DNA of 53,770 bases, taken from assembly GCF_015550595.1 (NCBI RefSeq), contig NZ_JADNBB010000033.1, positions 1 to 53,770 on the forward strand, read 5' to 3'. This document shows, piece after piece, positions 8,215-17,171 of this stretch; within the stretch, counting starts at the first letter, position 1; every line of letters starts with the position of its first letter. The notes beneath the pieces are model-generated. The model did no database searches. It worked only from the letters and a program-made list of their open reading frames with translations, and had not been told where the DNA came from. This DNA comes from Parabacteroides goldsteinii. Its GTDB lineage: Bacteria > Bacteroidota > Bacteroidia > Bacteroidales > Tannerellaceae. The translations under genes were made by a program, and so were the position numbers.

Positions 8215-9066
8215 TTATGGCTTCTGCGTTTTGACGGCCACCCAGTTGTTCTTTTCGACGTGAGACTGGAATATCAATCCGTTGCGTTCGCATTCTTCGC
8301 GGATGAAGGGGATGTCCTGGGTGTAGAACCCACTCATAAAAAGGAGTGCGCCCGTCTTCATGCAGCTGACGTAGTGGCGAATATCGTTCAAAAGTATATT
8401 GCGGTTTATATTGGCAAATACGATATCGAACTGTCCGAAGCCTGCGATTTGCTCGGCGCCGCCCAATGCTATGCGGATGTCTTCCGTATCGTTCAGGCGA
8501 ATGTTCTCGAGTGCATTGTTGTAAGCCCATTCGTCGATATCGATGCCGACCACCTTGCCGGCTTTCTTCATCTTGGCGAGGATGGCCAGGACGGCCGTGC
8601 CGCATCCCATGTCGAGCAGGTCTTTCCCGGCGAGGTCGAGTTTCAGCATTTCGCTGATCATCAGGTAGGTCGTTTCATGGTTGCCGGTGCCGAAGGCCAT
8701 CTTCGGGTCAATGATTATATTATATGTATAGCCCGGCTCCGGTTGGTGGAAAGAGGCGCGGATGATACAGTCGCTACCGATACGGATGGGTTTGAAGTAG
8801 TTCTTTTCCCATTCTTCGTTCCAGTCTTTGCTTTCCACCAGCTGTGCGGTGTAGTGGAATGTCACGTTTTCGAGGGGGAATTCCTTCAATTTATCCTCCA
8901 CAGCCTCTACATTATATAATGTGTCGGTGATATAGGCTAATAGGCCGTTTTCATTTTCGGTGAAACTTTCAAACCCGATCTCGCCCAGTTCGGAGGCCAG
9001 TATGTCGCTGATGACGGTCGCCTCGACAGGCGATTCGTATGTGAATTTCAGTTCGTAATAATCCAT
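8215..9066 (-). CDS. prmA: Ribosomal protein L11 methyltransferase
   Basis: A 283-aa SAM-dependent methyltransferase of the PrmA family, which trimethylates ribosomal protein L11 in the cytoplasm. Diagnostic motifs are the PrmA-specific PKMAFGTGNHETT (121-133) and the SAM loop LLDMGCGTAVLAI (150-162), followed by GKVVGIDIDEWA and the FDIVFANINRN active-site segment. The N-terminal 90 residues correspond to the L11-binding domain. It appears to be monocistronic, with a TACCTTTG box upstream. Confidence 0.94.
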   Translation of the reverse strand: MDYYELKFTYESPVEATVISDILASELGEIGFESFTENENGLLAYITDTLYNVEAVEDKLKEFPLENVTFHYTAQLVESKDWNEEWEKNYFKPIRIGSDCIIRASFHQPEPGYTYNIIIDPKMAFGTGNHETTYLMISEMLKLDLAGKDLLDMGCGTAVLAILAKMKKAGKVVGIDIDEWAYNNALENIRLNDTEDIRIALGGAEQIAGFGQFDIVFANINRNILLNDIRHYVSCMKTGALLFMSGFYTQDIPFIREECERNGLIFQSHVEKNNWVAVKTQKP

Positions 9067-9093
9067 AATTTAATTTTTAATCATTTGCTGGGG

Positions 9094-9101
9094 CAAAGGT
9101 A
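9094..9101 (-). promoter_or_regulatory. -7 promoter element (TACCTTTG) for prmA
   Basis: TAnnTTTG match on the minus strand, about 28 nt before the prmA ATG; no -33 TTTG at the expected spacing. Confidence 0.45.
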
Positions 9102-9521
9102 TCGAATATAAATAAAAATCGGAACGATAACGAATATAATCAAAGTAATCTTTTATCCCCTGTTTGACAAAATGTCATATTATGTGTCTTATGAATAAGA
9201 TGTATGGGGCGAAGCACAGGCTGTCCTGTTTTTATGAGATTGTGGGAAGGGTGGCTTTGTTGTAAAAGTTATTATATTCATAAAGAAAACATTATATTGA
9301 TAGATTGTTGTGCGTAATATAGTTATAATGCTGTTGTTTAGTTTGTATTATATGATTAGAGATATTTGTTGAATGCTGGGTGGAATTATTGTTTTAGATA
9401 TGGAAATATGTTCTACAGCATACATTGTGGGCTCTTGGGACTTTAAAAATAAGGTCGTTTTAGCTGTTGTTAACGTTTGTTTTGCTTTAAAGCGAATAAA
9501 TTTTTGATTACATAAAAAAAA

Positions 9522-9564
9522 TATCTCGTTTTAAACGAAATTGGAATTCGTTTAAAACGAGATA
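9522..9564. repeat. Perfect 18-bp inverted repeat, each arm itself palindromic
   Basis: Left arm TATCTCGTTTTAAACGAA (9522-9539) and right arm TTCGTTTAAAACGAGATA (9547-9564) are exact reverse complements around a 7-nt loop. Each arm contains TCGTTT-T-AAACGA or its mirror, so the element holds four copies of one half-site. A run of A at 9514-9521 makes it read as a terminator on the minus strand, yet no minus-strand gene lies just to the right. An operator, a recombination site or an sRNA terminator are alternatives. Confidence 0.75.
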
Positions 9565-9732
9565 AAGCTTGGATGCGGTGTTAATAAATGTATCTTTCTC
9601 GTTTCTGTAATGGAAATAAAGAAAGAATCTTGTGTTATATAAAGCTGTATTATACGATTATAAAGTAGGAAAAGTATGATTGAATGTGTCAAAATGATAT
9701 TTAATGAGGCGAAAGAAACTTAAATATTTTGG

Positions 9733-9763
9733 TTTGTTTTATTTGTATTTGTTATTACCTTTG
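9733..9763 (+). promoter_or_regulatory. Consensus Bacteroidetes promoter (TTTG-N19-TACCTTTG)
   Basis: TTTG at 9733-9736, exactly 19 nt, then TACCTTTG at 9756-9763: both boxes and the spacing match the primary-sigma consensus. Transcription would start near 9770 and reach the sigma-factor gene after a leader of about 240 nt. Confidence 0.65.
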
Positions 9764-10010
9764 TCCTACGTACAGAAAAAACGTAGAAGCGTTACATATT
9801 ATCCGATATTTGGAATCTGGACAATTTCATCACATTGGATAATATCCAAGATGCTCCTACGCCTATGTTGTTATATACTTACCTTAAAGAGGAACCTATA
9901 GCAATCATAAGCGTGGGGCTATTGTATATTATAGTGTGATGGGCCGTCCAGAGCCTCAAATGTCGTAATATCAATAGCTTCCACGCTTTCTTTATAAATT
10001 TAATACACTT

Positions 10011-10622
10011 ATGTTTGATGTTTCTTTGTTAAGTCAATTGAAAGAAGGAAACCGGGAAGCTTTTAATAGTCTGTTCCGTTATTATTATCCTCGCGTTATG
10101 GCATATGTTACTGCTATGGTGGAACAAGAGATTGCCGAAGATATCGTTCAGGATGTTTTTCTATATGTATGGGAGAACCGCAGTAAGTTATATGTAGGTG
10201 ACGGTTTTCATTCTTATTTGTTCCAATCGGCCTATACCCGTTGTCTCGATCATTTTAAAAAGCAGCAATCAGCAGAAAAATACTATCTTCATGTAGAAAA
10301 TACTTATTTAAAGGAGTATGGTGATTTACTAAGAAAAGAAACTTCAGTTATGGAAGAACTGTATTCTAAGGATTTTTATAAGCGATTATATGATTTGCTG
10401 GACCAATTGCCTGCTCAACGGCGCGAAGTATTTATTCTGACTTATATTAATGGATTGAAAGCTAAAGAAGTATCCGCCCGGACTCACATACCACAACGGA
10501 CGGTGGAAAGCCATATTTATTTGACTATTAAGTATCTGAAGGAGCATATGTCTAAAAAAGATTTTTACTTGTTGTATGTTCTTCTGCTTACAGAGGGAAT
10601 GGTTCTGAAAAATATTTCCTGA
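10011..10622 (+). CDS. ECF RNA polymerase sigma factor (Bacteroides-type sigma-70 family)
   Basis: A 203-aa extracytoplasmic-function sigma factor. Region 2 is at about 12-80 (AFNSLFRYYYPRVMAYV, EDIVQDVFLYVWENR). Region 4 is at about 130-180 (LPAQRREVFILTYINGLKAKEV followed by the helix-turn-helix PQRTVESHI). The hydrophobic C-terminal tail (DFYLLYVLLL) is common in this family. It lies 67 nt upstream of a FecR anti-sigma gene and an STN-type SusC, the standard trans-envelope signalling set: SusC senses substrate, FecR releases sigma, and sigma activates the locus. Base composition is AT-rich like the rest of the SusCD block. Confidence 0.93.
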   Translation: MFDVSLLSQLKEGNREAFNSLFRYYYPRVMAYVTAMVEQEIAEDIVQDVFLYVWENRSKLYVGDGFHSYLFQSAYTRCLDHFKKQQSAEKYYLHVENTYLKEYGDLLRKETSVMEELYSKDFYKRLYDLLDQLPAQRREVFILTYINGLKAKEVSARTHIPQRTVESHIYLTIKYLKEHMSKKDFYLLYVLLLTEGMVLKNIS

Positions 10623-10689
10623 TAAATCGTATTTGTCTCCGTAGTTTTTTCCATTCGTTCGTTTCGCTTATAAAAAGAGAAATAAACGA

Positions 10690-11664
10690 ATGGATTTTGA
10701 TTACGGGCTTCTAGCAAAATATCTAGCGGATAATATCTCTCCGGATGAAATGGGGGAGGTGGTGGATTGGAGTAATCTGTCTTCTGAAAATAAGAAAATA
10801 TTTTCAGAGGTGATGTATTTGCGTGCTTCGTGGGACGTGATGCATTATAGTGATGCCGCTCATATTGATCATGCCCTTGAAAAGCAGAATGTAAGGATAG
10901 ACCGTTTGAACTATAAACGGCTTTTGTATAAGGTAATACAGTATGCGGCTGCCATTCTTGTTTTATTATCTTTTTCTTATGGCGGGTATGAATATTTTAG
11001 GCCGGAAAAACAAATAAGTATTACGGTTAAGTCCGGTGAGGATGTAAAAAAGGTGATACTTGCCGATGGTACTTCTGTTTGGTTGAGAGGTGGGGCAACA
11101 TTAAAATATCCGGAATCATTTTCATGTAAAAACCGTCAGGTCTCTTTACAGGGAGAAGCTTTTTTTGATGTAACAAAGAATGTAGGATCATTATTCAGCG
11201 TTTCTACTGATTATATGCATGTACGTGTAAAAGGTACTTCGTTTGATGTAAAAGTAGACGCAGCCAATAAAAAAGTAGAAACGGTTTTGGTAACCGGGAA
11301 AATCGATTTGCTTGATATCGCCTGGAATAAAATACTGGATGTATCCCCGGGGGAAAAAGTAACCTATGACCAAAGTAAGAATGAATATACTATGGAGGCT
11401 GTAGATACCAATATCTGTACAGCCTGGCGTTTGAATCAGTTTGTTTTTGAAAATGCCACTCTCCGTGAAATAGCAAATAAGCTTTCTGTAAAATTTAATG
11501 TGAATATCAATATTCAATCATCGATACTTGCCCAGCGTAAGTTCCGGTGTGTGATTAATGAGGATGAAAGTCTGCCTGACATTTTAAAATTGTTGGAATA
11601 TTTAGCTCCGATCCATTCAAAGATAGAAGGGAAGGAGATTTTTATTTATAATAATAAACAATAA
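10690..11664 (+). CDS. FecR family anti-sigma factor
   Basis: A 324-aa inner-membrane regulator. A cytoplasmic N-terminal sigma-binding region (1-75) is followed by one transmembrane helix (about 78-98, VIQYAAAILVLLSFSYGGY). Then come the periplasmic FecR domain (about 108-205, with KVILADGTSVWLRGGATLKYP and GEAFFDVTKN) and the C-terminal DUF4974-type domain (about 245-320). The family holds its cognate ECF sigma inactive until the STN domain of the outer-membrane receptor signals. Both partners flank it, so assignment of the trio is secure by context. Confidence 0.93.
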   Translation: MDFDYGLLAKYLADNISPDEMGEVVDWSNLSSENKKIFSEVMYLRASWDVMHYSDAAHIDHALEKQNVRIDRLNYKRLLYKVIQYAAAILVLLSFSYGGYEYFRPEKQISITVKSGEDVKKVILADGTSVWLRGGATLKYPESFSCKNRQVSLQGEAFFDVTKNVGSLFSVSTDYMHVRVKGTSFDVKVDAANKKVETVLVTGKIDLLDIAWNKILDVSPGEKVTYDQSKNEYTMEAVDTNICTAWRLNQFVFENATLREIANKLSVKFNVNINIQSSILAQRKFRCVINEDESLPDILKLLEYLAPIHSKIEGKEIFIYNNKQ

Positions 11665-11748
11665 TGCCTATGGTAAAGCAACATGAAAAAGGGAAAAATT
11701 ACACACGCGTAACATTAAAATTAGTACTAACATTATTAAATCACATGT

Positions 11749-14700
11749 ATGATTAAAAAAGTATCTATTGCGACATTAGCAATGTTTTTGGCATCTGCAT
11801 CGCCTGCAATAGCAGTAAACGATGCACAATTTTTGTATGTGAGTCTGGAGTTGACCCTTAACCGGACAACGGTCGGTATCGTTATACAAAATATAAGTAA
11901 ACAAACCGGGTATGAATTTTCTTATGATGAAAACCTGTTGAGAAAGAAGATCTCCAAGGTCTCTGTCAATATGAAAAATGAACATATCGAAAATGTATTA
12001 AAAGAGGTCTTTAAGAATACGGGGATTTCATATAAAATCATCCATAACCGCATTTTCCTTAAAGATAATACAAAAAGCAGTTATCAGGTCGAACCCATAT
12101 CAACCGATATCCTTCAGCTGAAAAAGTCCGTAACAGGTGTTGTTGTTGATAATACCGGATTACCTGTTATCGGTGCGAATATTGTAGTAAAGGGTAGTAC
12201 GGATATCGGAACGATTACCGATATAGACGGAAATTTTAAATTAGATAATGTTTCGGATGGAGCCACTTTGTTGGTAACCTATATTGGTTATGTAGAACAA
12301 TCTGTCTTAGTAGTAAGGGATAAAAATACTTATCAGATAACCTTACACGAAGATACTCAAAAGCTGGACGAAGTGGTCGTAGTCGGATATGGTGTACAGA
12401 AAAAGGTGAATATGACCGGTTCGATATCTAATGTGAAAGCGGATGAGTTGTCTGTTATTCCGAATACGAACTTATCCAATTCGTTGGCAGGTCGTGCTCC
12501 GGGGGCTACGATTACTGGTAACTCCGGTTTGATGGGAGCTTCTTCTGAAATCCGTATGCGTGGTGGTTTTGGTGATCCACTGTTCGTCATCGATGGTGTG
12601 ATTCGTGACAAAGAAGCATTCGATAATCTTGAACCGTATGAGATCGACCAAATGAGTTTCCTGAAAGATGCTGCATCTGCTTCCATCTACGGATCGGCAG
12701 CAGGTAATGGCGTTGTTCTGGTGACGACGAAAGGTGGTGTTAAGAATCAAAAACCGACTTTCAATTACCAGGGTTCTTATGCTTTTAGTAAACCTACCCA
12801 GGAATTGTTTGCCGACAGATGGACAGCCATCGATGACTTGGATTATCAGAATGCCGTAGCCCGTTTTCAGGGGACGAAAGAACCGAACGGTGAAGCGGAA
12901 TATGCTTATTTTCACGATAACAACATAAATTATAATGTAAACGACTATATCTGGCAAAATCCCTGGAATACAAAGCACTCTTTGAGTGTGACAGGTGGTA
13001 GTGAAAAGGTACAATATTATGTGATGGGGTCTTTTCTGGCGGAAGAAGGTTCTTATGTGTCTTTGGAAAACAAGAAGTTTTCTTTACGTTCGAATCTGAC
13101 GATGGAATTGAGTAAATACATAAAAATGAATGTAAACCTAGATGCGAACCAGTCTAACGATGAGCGTTTCTATTGGCCGTTCTCGGACGATGACGACCAG
13201 GCTGTATACGATTTATATCGTTGTACGTTCAATGCGATGAAAACAACTCCGTTCTATTCAAATCTGGATGGTACTCCCTCAGCAACTATTACGGATTACC
13301 CGATCTATCAGGATTATGGATCATGGCAGGGCTGGAACCCGGTAGACCAGGTGGTGGGTAACCGTTATTTGAAGACGCGTCGTCGTAATATGAACGGTAT
13401 TGTCTCCTTTGATATCAATCTCGATTTTATCACGAAAGGGTTGAGTACGAAAGTTATGGGTAGCTATATCGGTCACGACTATTCCCGTAAGAGATTTATG
13501 ACTTTCCAGAAAAACTATAAGTTTCAGCAGGCTGATCCCGAAGGGAACCGTTTTTTACCGGCTCCTTTGAATCCGAATGAGTTTAATACATTCAATTTCT
13601 CCCAAAACTATGAAAATCTGGATTACCGTATGAAACAGTTGTGGACTGAGCAGTTTAACTGGTTTATAAACTATGCAAATACGTTCGGAAAACATGACAT
13701 CGGTGGTATGATCGTTTTCGAACAGGCTGCAAACGGAGGAGAGTGGACACAAGCAAAAGCTGAACAACCATTAGCCAATATTGATCAGATGTTTAATTAT
13801 TCGAAAGATGCGGAACGTCGTTGGGGGGATGCGGAAGAGTATACTGGCGGTCGTCTTTCCTGGATCGGTCGTTTCAATTATACGTTTGACCAGAAGTATA
13901 TTGCCGAATTTTCTTTCCGTTATGACGGTAATACGTTGTTCCCGAACGGGCACCGCTGGGGATTTTTCCCGTCTGTATCTGCTGCGTGGCGTATCAGTCA
14001 GGAACCGTTTATGGAAAAAACTTCCGATTGGTTGAGTAATTTGAAACTACGTGCATCTTATGGAACGACCGGAAATGATTTGGATTTGAGTAAAGATCCG
14101 ATTGATAAGATTACTGCTTTTTCTTATTTGCAGAAATATAATACGGGGGGGGTATATGTGTTCGGAAATAATTTGGCTAATACGATTACAGCTGGTGCGA
14201 CTCCCAATTCAACGTTGACCTGGGCAACTTCCACAACTTATAATGGAGGTTTGGACTTCGGTTTCTTCAACAATCGTTTGTCCGGTACGTTTGATGCTTT
14301 TTATCGTAAGGAAGTCGATATTCTTGGGCCGCGTACAGTGACACTCCCGAATACTTACGGACAGTCGTTGGCTCCGGAAAACTATGCAGAGCGTTCATGG
14401 CGTGGTGGTGAACTGGCTTTGACCTGGATGGACAAAGCTGCTAACGGGATAATCGATTATTCGGCTTATGTAAATTTAGGTTTTGCTCGTGATCAGTGGG
14501 ATGTATTAGATGTTTCTGCTACCTATCAGGAAGGTGGAAATCTATATGCATTGTCACCGGTGGGTAAAGCGAATGGTATCTTGACAGGCTTAATTGCCGA
14601 TCACTTGCTGACAGATCAGGCAGAGGTGGATGCTCTGAAAGCGAAAGGTTTCAAACAGTATGGACGAGACCCGTATCTGGGGGGTATTTTGTACAAGGAT

Positions 14701-15273
14701 ACACGTGGTGATGGTTATTCGGAAGGACCTGATGGTCGTATTGATGGAAACGATGCTTATAATTTGTTAAGTGAGAATGGAACTCCACGTATAAATTACG
14801 GTTTCGGTGGTAGCATTAAATGGAAAGGTATTTCTTTGGATATTCATTTCCAGGGAGTTGGTAAATATGATCGTTTTGTAGGTGGTGTGGATGGCGGTTT
14901 TTACCAACATGGCGGTGCTGTCCGTCCTTATTTCCCGATCTGGACAAGCGATAAAGTTTATGATCCGGAATATAATCCAAATGGTGTTTATCCTCGTATC
15001 GTGGGTAATGGTTGGTATGAATCAGGTGCAGGGAATACGAGTTATTGGATGCGTAATGGTGCTTATCTACGTTTGAAAAACTTGAATATCGGTTATGATT
15101 TACCTAAAGTTATTCTTCGTCCGTTGGGTATTTCGCATGCTCAGGTATTTGCTAATGCAACCAATTTGTTCTGTATTTCAGCAGTAACAGAGTTTTTGGA
15201 TCCTGAACAAAAATATTACGACTCTTATCCATTGATGAAAACATTTTCTTTTGGTCTTAACTTCTCGTTCTAA
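11749..15273 (+). CDS. SusC/RagA family TonB-linked outer-membrane transporter with STN signalling domain
   Basis: An 1174-aa SusC-like receptor. Signal peptide about 1-22; STN (secretin/TonB short N-terminal) domain about 30-105; CarboxypepD_reg-like domain about 128-205 (VTGVVVDNTGLPVIGANI); TonB plug from about 214 (KLDEVVVVGYGVQKKVNMTG) to 330; then a 22-strand-type barrel ending in FSFGLNFSF. It forms an outer-membrane complex with the SusD protein 18 nt downstream and imports oligomeric substrate using TonB energy. The STN domain marks it as the signal source for the FecR/sigma pair upstream. The substrate cannot be read directly; the downstream enzymes suggest a glycoside. Confidence 0.95.
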   Translation: MIKKVSIATLAMFLASASPAIAVNDAQFLYVSLELTLNRTTVGIVIQNISKQTGYEFSYDENLLRKKISKVSVNMKNEHIENVLKEVFKNTGISYKIIHNRIFLKDNTKSSYQVEPISTDILQLKKSVTGVVVDNTGLPVIGANIVVKGSTDIGTITDIDGNFKLDNVSDGATLLVTYIGYVEQSVLVVRDKNTYQITLHEDTQKLDEVVVVGYGVQKKVNMTGSISNVKADELSVIPNTNLSNSLAGRAPGATITGNSGLMGASSEIRMRGGFGDPLFVIDGVIRDKEAFDNLEPYEIDQMSFLKDAASASIYGSAAGNGVVLVTTKGGVKNQKPTFNYQGSYAFSKPTQELFADRWTAIDDLDYQNAVARFQGTKEPNGEAEYAYFHDNNINYNVNDYIWQNPWNTKHSLSVTGGSEKVQYYVMGSFLAEEGSYVSLENKKFSLRSNLTMELSKYIKMNVNLDANQSNDERFYWPFSDDDDQAVYDLYRCTFNAMKTTPFYSNLDGTPSATITDYPIYQDYGSWQGWNPVDQVVGNRYLKTRRRNMNGIVSFDINLDFITKGLSTKVMGSYIGHDYSRKRFMTFQKNYKFQQADPEGNRFLPAPLNPNEFNTFNFSQNYENLDYRMKQLWTEQFNWFINYANTFGKHDIGGMIVFEQAANGGEWTQAKAEQPLANIDQMFNYSKDAERRWGDAEEYTGGRLSWIGRFNYTFDQKYIAEFSFRYDGNTLFPNGHRWGFFPSVSAAWRISQEPFMEKTSDWLSNLKLRASYGTTGNDLDLSKDPIDKITAFSYLQKYNTGGVYVFGNNLANTITAGATPNSTLTWATSTTYNGGLDFGFFNNRLSGTFDAFYRKEVDILGPRTVTLPNTYGQSLAPENYAERSWRGGELALTWMDKAANGIIDYSAYVNLGFARDQWDVLDVSATYQEGGNLYALSPVGKANGILTGLIADHLLTDQAEVDALKAKGFKQYGRDPYLGGILYKDTRGDGYSEGPDGRIDGNDAYNLLSENGTPRINYGFGGSIKWKGISLDIHFQGVGKYDRFVGGVDGGFYQHGGAVRPYFPIWTSDKVYDPEYNPNGVYPRIVGNGWYESGAGNTSYWMRNGAYLRLKNLNIGYDLPKVILRPLGISHAQVFANATNLFCISAVTEFLDPEQKYYDSYPLMKTFSFGLNFSF

Positions 15274-15291
15274 TTTTAAATCGAAAAGAGT

Positions 15292-17085
15292 ATGAAAATG
15301 AATAAAATTAAATATACAATAGTAAGTGCCGTTCTCGTTTTAGGCGGAATGACAACTGGTTGTGATACGTTGGATATCGACAACTTAAATAGCTATGATG
15401 AATCTATGGTTTGGGATGATATCAGTTTAGCGACAGCTTATGTTAATAATCTTTACTCGGAATGTTTTGGAAACTGGAGTGCCGGAGCCGATAATAATTC
15501 AGAGCAAGTAACCGGTATACCTTGGTATTTGGGTACTATTACGGAAACAGGCAGTGCTTATAAAAAATGGGATTATACAGCGATCCGTCATATTAATGAA
15601 GCTATTAAGCGTTTAGAAGAGGGAGTATTGGATAGTAAAAACGCCGATGGATTGTTAGGGCAAGCTTATTTTATGCGTGCTTATACTTATTATTGGATGG
15701 TTTTACATCATGGTGGTGTCCCTTATATTAAAATCCCTCAGGATAAAGATAAAGATGATTTATATGTAAAACGTAATTCTACGCCGGAATGTTTTCAGTT
15801 GATGGTGGAGGATTTGGATCATGCTATAACATTATTGCCGGAGAAGATAGCAGGTAGTTCTGTTGATTATGGTCGTATCGACCAGTGCTTTGCTAAAGCA
15901 TGGAAAGCAAAAACATTATTACTGAAAGCTTCTCCGCAGTTCAATCCTAGTAATCCGTATGGTAATGCTTATTGGGACGAGGCTTATTCAGCAGCAAAAG
16001 AAGCTTATGATTTTTGTGTAGCTAAAGGGATCTATTTAGCTCCTGAATATGCGAATATCTGGATACAGGAACAGGGACCCGAAGTGGTGTTTGCTGTAGT
16101 GAATTCAAATCCGAACAAAGTATCATCTTGGGAATATACGACTCGTCCGGCTTCAGTCAGTCGTGATAAGTCTTATAGTAATCCGACTTGGGAGTTTGTG
16201 AAAAGTTTCCCTATGATAGATGGTAAACGTTACGACGATCCGACTGGTAAATATTATGTGGGCGATGAACAGGCTTTATTGAAATCTTTTTGGCAGAATA
16301 GAGACCCCCGTTTTAATAATGTATGTTTATATAATGGTCGTGAATATCCGGTAGCGGGAAAACATGCTGATTACAGACAATATAATGCGCTAGGAGTTAG
16401 TAGCCCGGATGATCAATATGGTGTGAATCCTGCAGCACATACGAATGCCGTGAACAATGATATTTTTTCCGGTTTTTATATCTATAAGGCAGCAGATTTA
16501 ACATTGACTCAAGATAAGGTAATGACATACGATATAGATTATATCCTAATGCGTTTTGCTGAAGTGATGTTTATCTACGCCGAAGCAGCAAATGAAACCG
16601 GACATTCGGATGTGGCTGTCGAAATGTTGAAACAAATCCGTAAGCGTGCCGGAATAGAAGCTGGAAGTGATGGACTTTACGGATTGAATGTCGCCAGTCG
16701 TGAAGAAATTCGTCAAGCTATCCTGGATGAACGTAATATCGAGTTATGTTTTGAAGGTCACCGTTTTTGGGATTTGCGCCGTACACGTAATATGATGAAA
16801 CTGGCCGGCTGGACCAAACATGGCCTTGAGGCAATTGCTATCAACCCGGATGGTACCGATATGGATTTGAATACTGCCAGGACAAAAATCAATAACAACG
16901 AACTGGCTACCGGTGATTTCCGTTATGTAATCCATCAGGTTCCTTATACGGAAGCAGCCGAAAGAGAGTTTGTTATTGAAGAATCTTTTTACTTCTTCCC
17001 GATTCAGAAAAGTAATATTGATCAGAATCCCAATCTGGAGCAGAATAATAACTGGGGCGGTACATTTAATCCGACAATGGAGTAA
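15292..17085 (+). CDS. SusD/RagB family surface substrate-binding lipoprotein
   Basis: A 597-aa lipoprotein with lipobox MTTGC (Cys24), a SusD-like N-terminal region with TPR helices (LLGQAYFMRAYTYYWMVLHHGGVPY, about 123-147), and the C-terminal RagB/SusD domain with the typical DERNIELCFEGHRFWDLRR (about 482-500) and the closing NPNLEQNNNWGG. It caps the SusC barrel at the cell surface and captures substrate. It starts 18 nt after SusC, so the two are one transcript. Met3 at 15298 is an alternative start. Confidence 0.95.
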   Translation: MKMNKIKYTIVSAVLVLGGMTTGCDTLDIDNLNSYDESMVWDDISLATAYVNNLYSECFGNWSAGADNNSEQVTGIPWYLGTITETGSAYKKWDYTAIRHINEAIKRLEEGVLDSKNADGLLGQAYFMRAYTYYWMVLHHGGVPYIKIPQDKDKDDLYVKRNSTPECFQLMVEDLDHAITLLPEKIAGSSVDYGRIDQCFAKAWKAKTLLLKASPQFNPSNPYGNAYWDEAYSAAKEAYDFCVAKGIYLAPEYANIWIQEQGPEVVFAVVNSNPNKVSSWEYTTRPASVSRDKSYSNPTWEFVKSFPMIDGKRYDDPTGKYYVGDEQALLKSFWQNRDPRFNNVCLYNGREYPVAGKHADYRQYNALGVSSPDDQYGVNPAAHTNAVNNDIFSGFYIYKAADLTLTQDKVMTYDIDYILMRFAEVMFIYAEAANETGHSDVAVEMLKQIRKRAGIEAGSDGLYGLNVASREEIRQAILDERNIELCFEGHRFWDLRRTRNMMKLAGWTKHGLEAIAINPDGTDMDLNTARTKINNNELATGDFRYVIHQVPYTEAAEREFVIEESFYFFPIQKSNIDQNPNLEQNNNWGGTFNPTME

Positions 17086-17102
17086 ATAAAAAACATATAA
17101 TT

Positions 17103-17145
17103 TTAGGACGGAAAGTTTATTAATAAATATTCCGTCCTAACTTTG
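17103..17145 (+). promoter_or_regulatory. Hairpin fused to a -7 promoter element between susD and the isomerase gene
   Basis: A perfect 11-bp inverted repeat TTAGGACGGAA (17103-17113) / TTCCGTCCTAA (17130-17140) with a 16-nt loop directly follows susD. Its last three bases start a -7 box TAACTTTG (17138-17145). There is no T run, so it is not a standard terminator. It could dampen read-through or separate an internal promoter for the enzyme genes. Confidence 0.5.
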
Positions 17146-17171
17146 TATTGACTAAAATAAATTTTTACATT

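Larger units (their letters stand above)
9067..10010. other. 944-nt AT-rich intergenic region with palindrome, promoter and degenerate coding remnants
   Basis: No convincing gene. From left to right: a minus-strand -7 box CAAAGGTA (9094-9101) for prmA; a small dyad TGACA-AAA-TGTCA (9165-9177); a long AT-rich tract with no visible structure; an 18-bp inverted repeat (9522-9564); and a plus-strand promoter (9733-9763). About 240 nt of leader to the sigma-factor gene follows. Within the leader, one frame reads VEALHIIRYLESGQ and, after stops, KRGAIVYYSVMGRPEPQMS. It looks like a decayed gene but is too short to name. A 65-codon ORF at 9704-9901 is unlikely to be real because it spans the promoter. 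Confidence 0.5.

Noticed and set aside
8260-8919. 219-codon plus-strand frame opposite prmA
   Set aside because: It is antisense to a well-supported PrmA with all family motifs, and its product has no recognisable feature.
9704-9901. 65-codon ORF before the sigma gene
   Set aside because: It spans a consensus promoter and would be cut by its transcription start; its product looks like random AT-rich translation.
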